Assembly: GCA_036266155.1 (NCBI GenBank)
Contig: DATANR010000057.1
Coordinates: 1-28,955 of the forward strand
Reading direction: 5' to 3'
From: SIAJ01 sp036266155
GTDB taxonomy: Bacteria > Planctomycetota > Planctomycetia > Gemmatales > Gemmataceae
DNA length: 28,955 bases
Below the pieces are notes generated by a model. The model did no database searches and had not been told where the DNA came from. It saw only the letters and a program-made list of their open reading frames with translations. The position numbers were made by a program, and so were the translations under genes. Below are positions 28,939 to 28,955 of the stretch, piece after piece; the stretch's first letter is position 1, and the number at the start of each line of letters is the position of its first letter.

Positions 28939-28955
28939 CAGCTTCCTTCGCGGCC
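28931..28955 (-). CDS. 3' end of the probable VapB antitoxin gene (partial)
   Basis: Two frames enter from the right edge. One reads AAKEAGE and stops at TAA (28931-28933), overlapping vapC by eight bases. The other reads GREGSW and stops at TGA, overlapping by four. Antitoxin genes normally precede vapC with such an overlap. Too short to decide between the frames. Confidence 0.35.

Noticed and set aside
1..28955. The window as a complete circular plasmid
   Set aside because: Joining the ends would put a terminator and no start codon in the antitoxin frame before vapC, and the left end has a tRNA with the features of a chromosomal flank.

Overview
The window looks like part of an integrated, mobilizable plasmid-like element of a Planctomycetota bacterium, probably a Gemmataceae or Isosphaeraceae relative. 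This assignment rests on remembered family resemblance, not a search: the first integrase, the C-terminal domain of the gene at 6941-8002, and the small protein at 25912-26196 are all types I associate with planctomycetes. Most of the sequence is GC-rich, with AT-richer cargo at about 8.2-10.0 kb and inside parts of the giant exoprotein gene.

Layout. 1-263 is probably chromosomal flank: the tail of a gene, a terminator, and an intact tRNA-Pro(CGG) with its own promoter and terminator. A tyrosine integrase follows directly, so the tRNA gene is the likely attachment site. The integrase has a folded 5' leader whose near copy lies at 2181-2240. Between the two copies sit the integrase and an AbrB/Doc toxin-antitoxin pair. 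A small HTH (excisionase-like) gene comes next. From 8002 down to 2695 runs a tightly packed minus-strand operon: a SprT-like protein, a small ORF, a LysR-type regulator, a VirD4/TraG-like coupling ATPase without membrane anchor, a separate membrane protein with a zinc ribbon, and two small proteins. 8189-10016 holds two AT-richer cargo genes, one of them a HEAT-repeat protein.

10.0-20.4 kb carries ArdC antirestriction behind a heavily folded leader, then a two-partner secretion locus: a 1964-residue TpsA exoprotein and its TpsB outer-membrane transporter, with a second tyrosine recombinase gene between them that overlaps tpsB by 4 bases. 20.7-24.2 kb has a small plasmid protein and, on the minus strand, a MobF (TrwC/TraI-type) relaxase-helicase with a small accessory gene. 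24.2-25.7 kb is the partition locus: hairpins that may be oriT, about 200 bp of short repeats (likely centromere), a ParA and a small DNA-binding partner. Then come a conserved small protein and a DNA-methylase-like protein. RepA is followed by eight 18-bp iterons, DnaA boxes and an AT-rich segment, which together form a clear replication origin. The window ends in a VapC toxin whose antitoxin runs off the edge.

How it fits together. RepA/iterons copy the element, ParA and its partner segregate it, toxin-antitoxin pairs stabilise it, the integrase and Xis-like protein would move it in and out of the tRNA gene, and the relaxase plus coupling ATPase would mobilise it through a transfer channel not encoded here. 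ArdC would protect incoming DNA. The TPS exoprotein, HEAT pair and SprT-like gene are cargo. The most unusual signals are the split coupling protein under a LysR regulator, the recombinase inside the TPS operon, the covarying RNA/DNA structure flanking the integrase module, a shared hairpin-spacer-SD leader before three plasmid genes, and a second cluster of centromere-like repeats 14 kb from parA.
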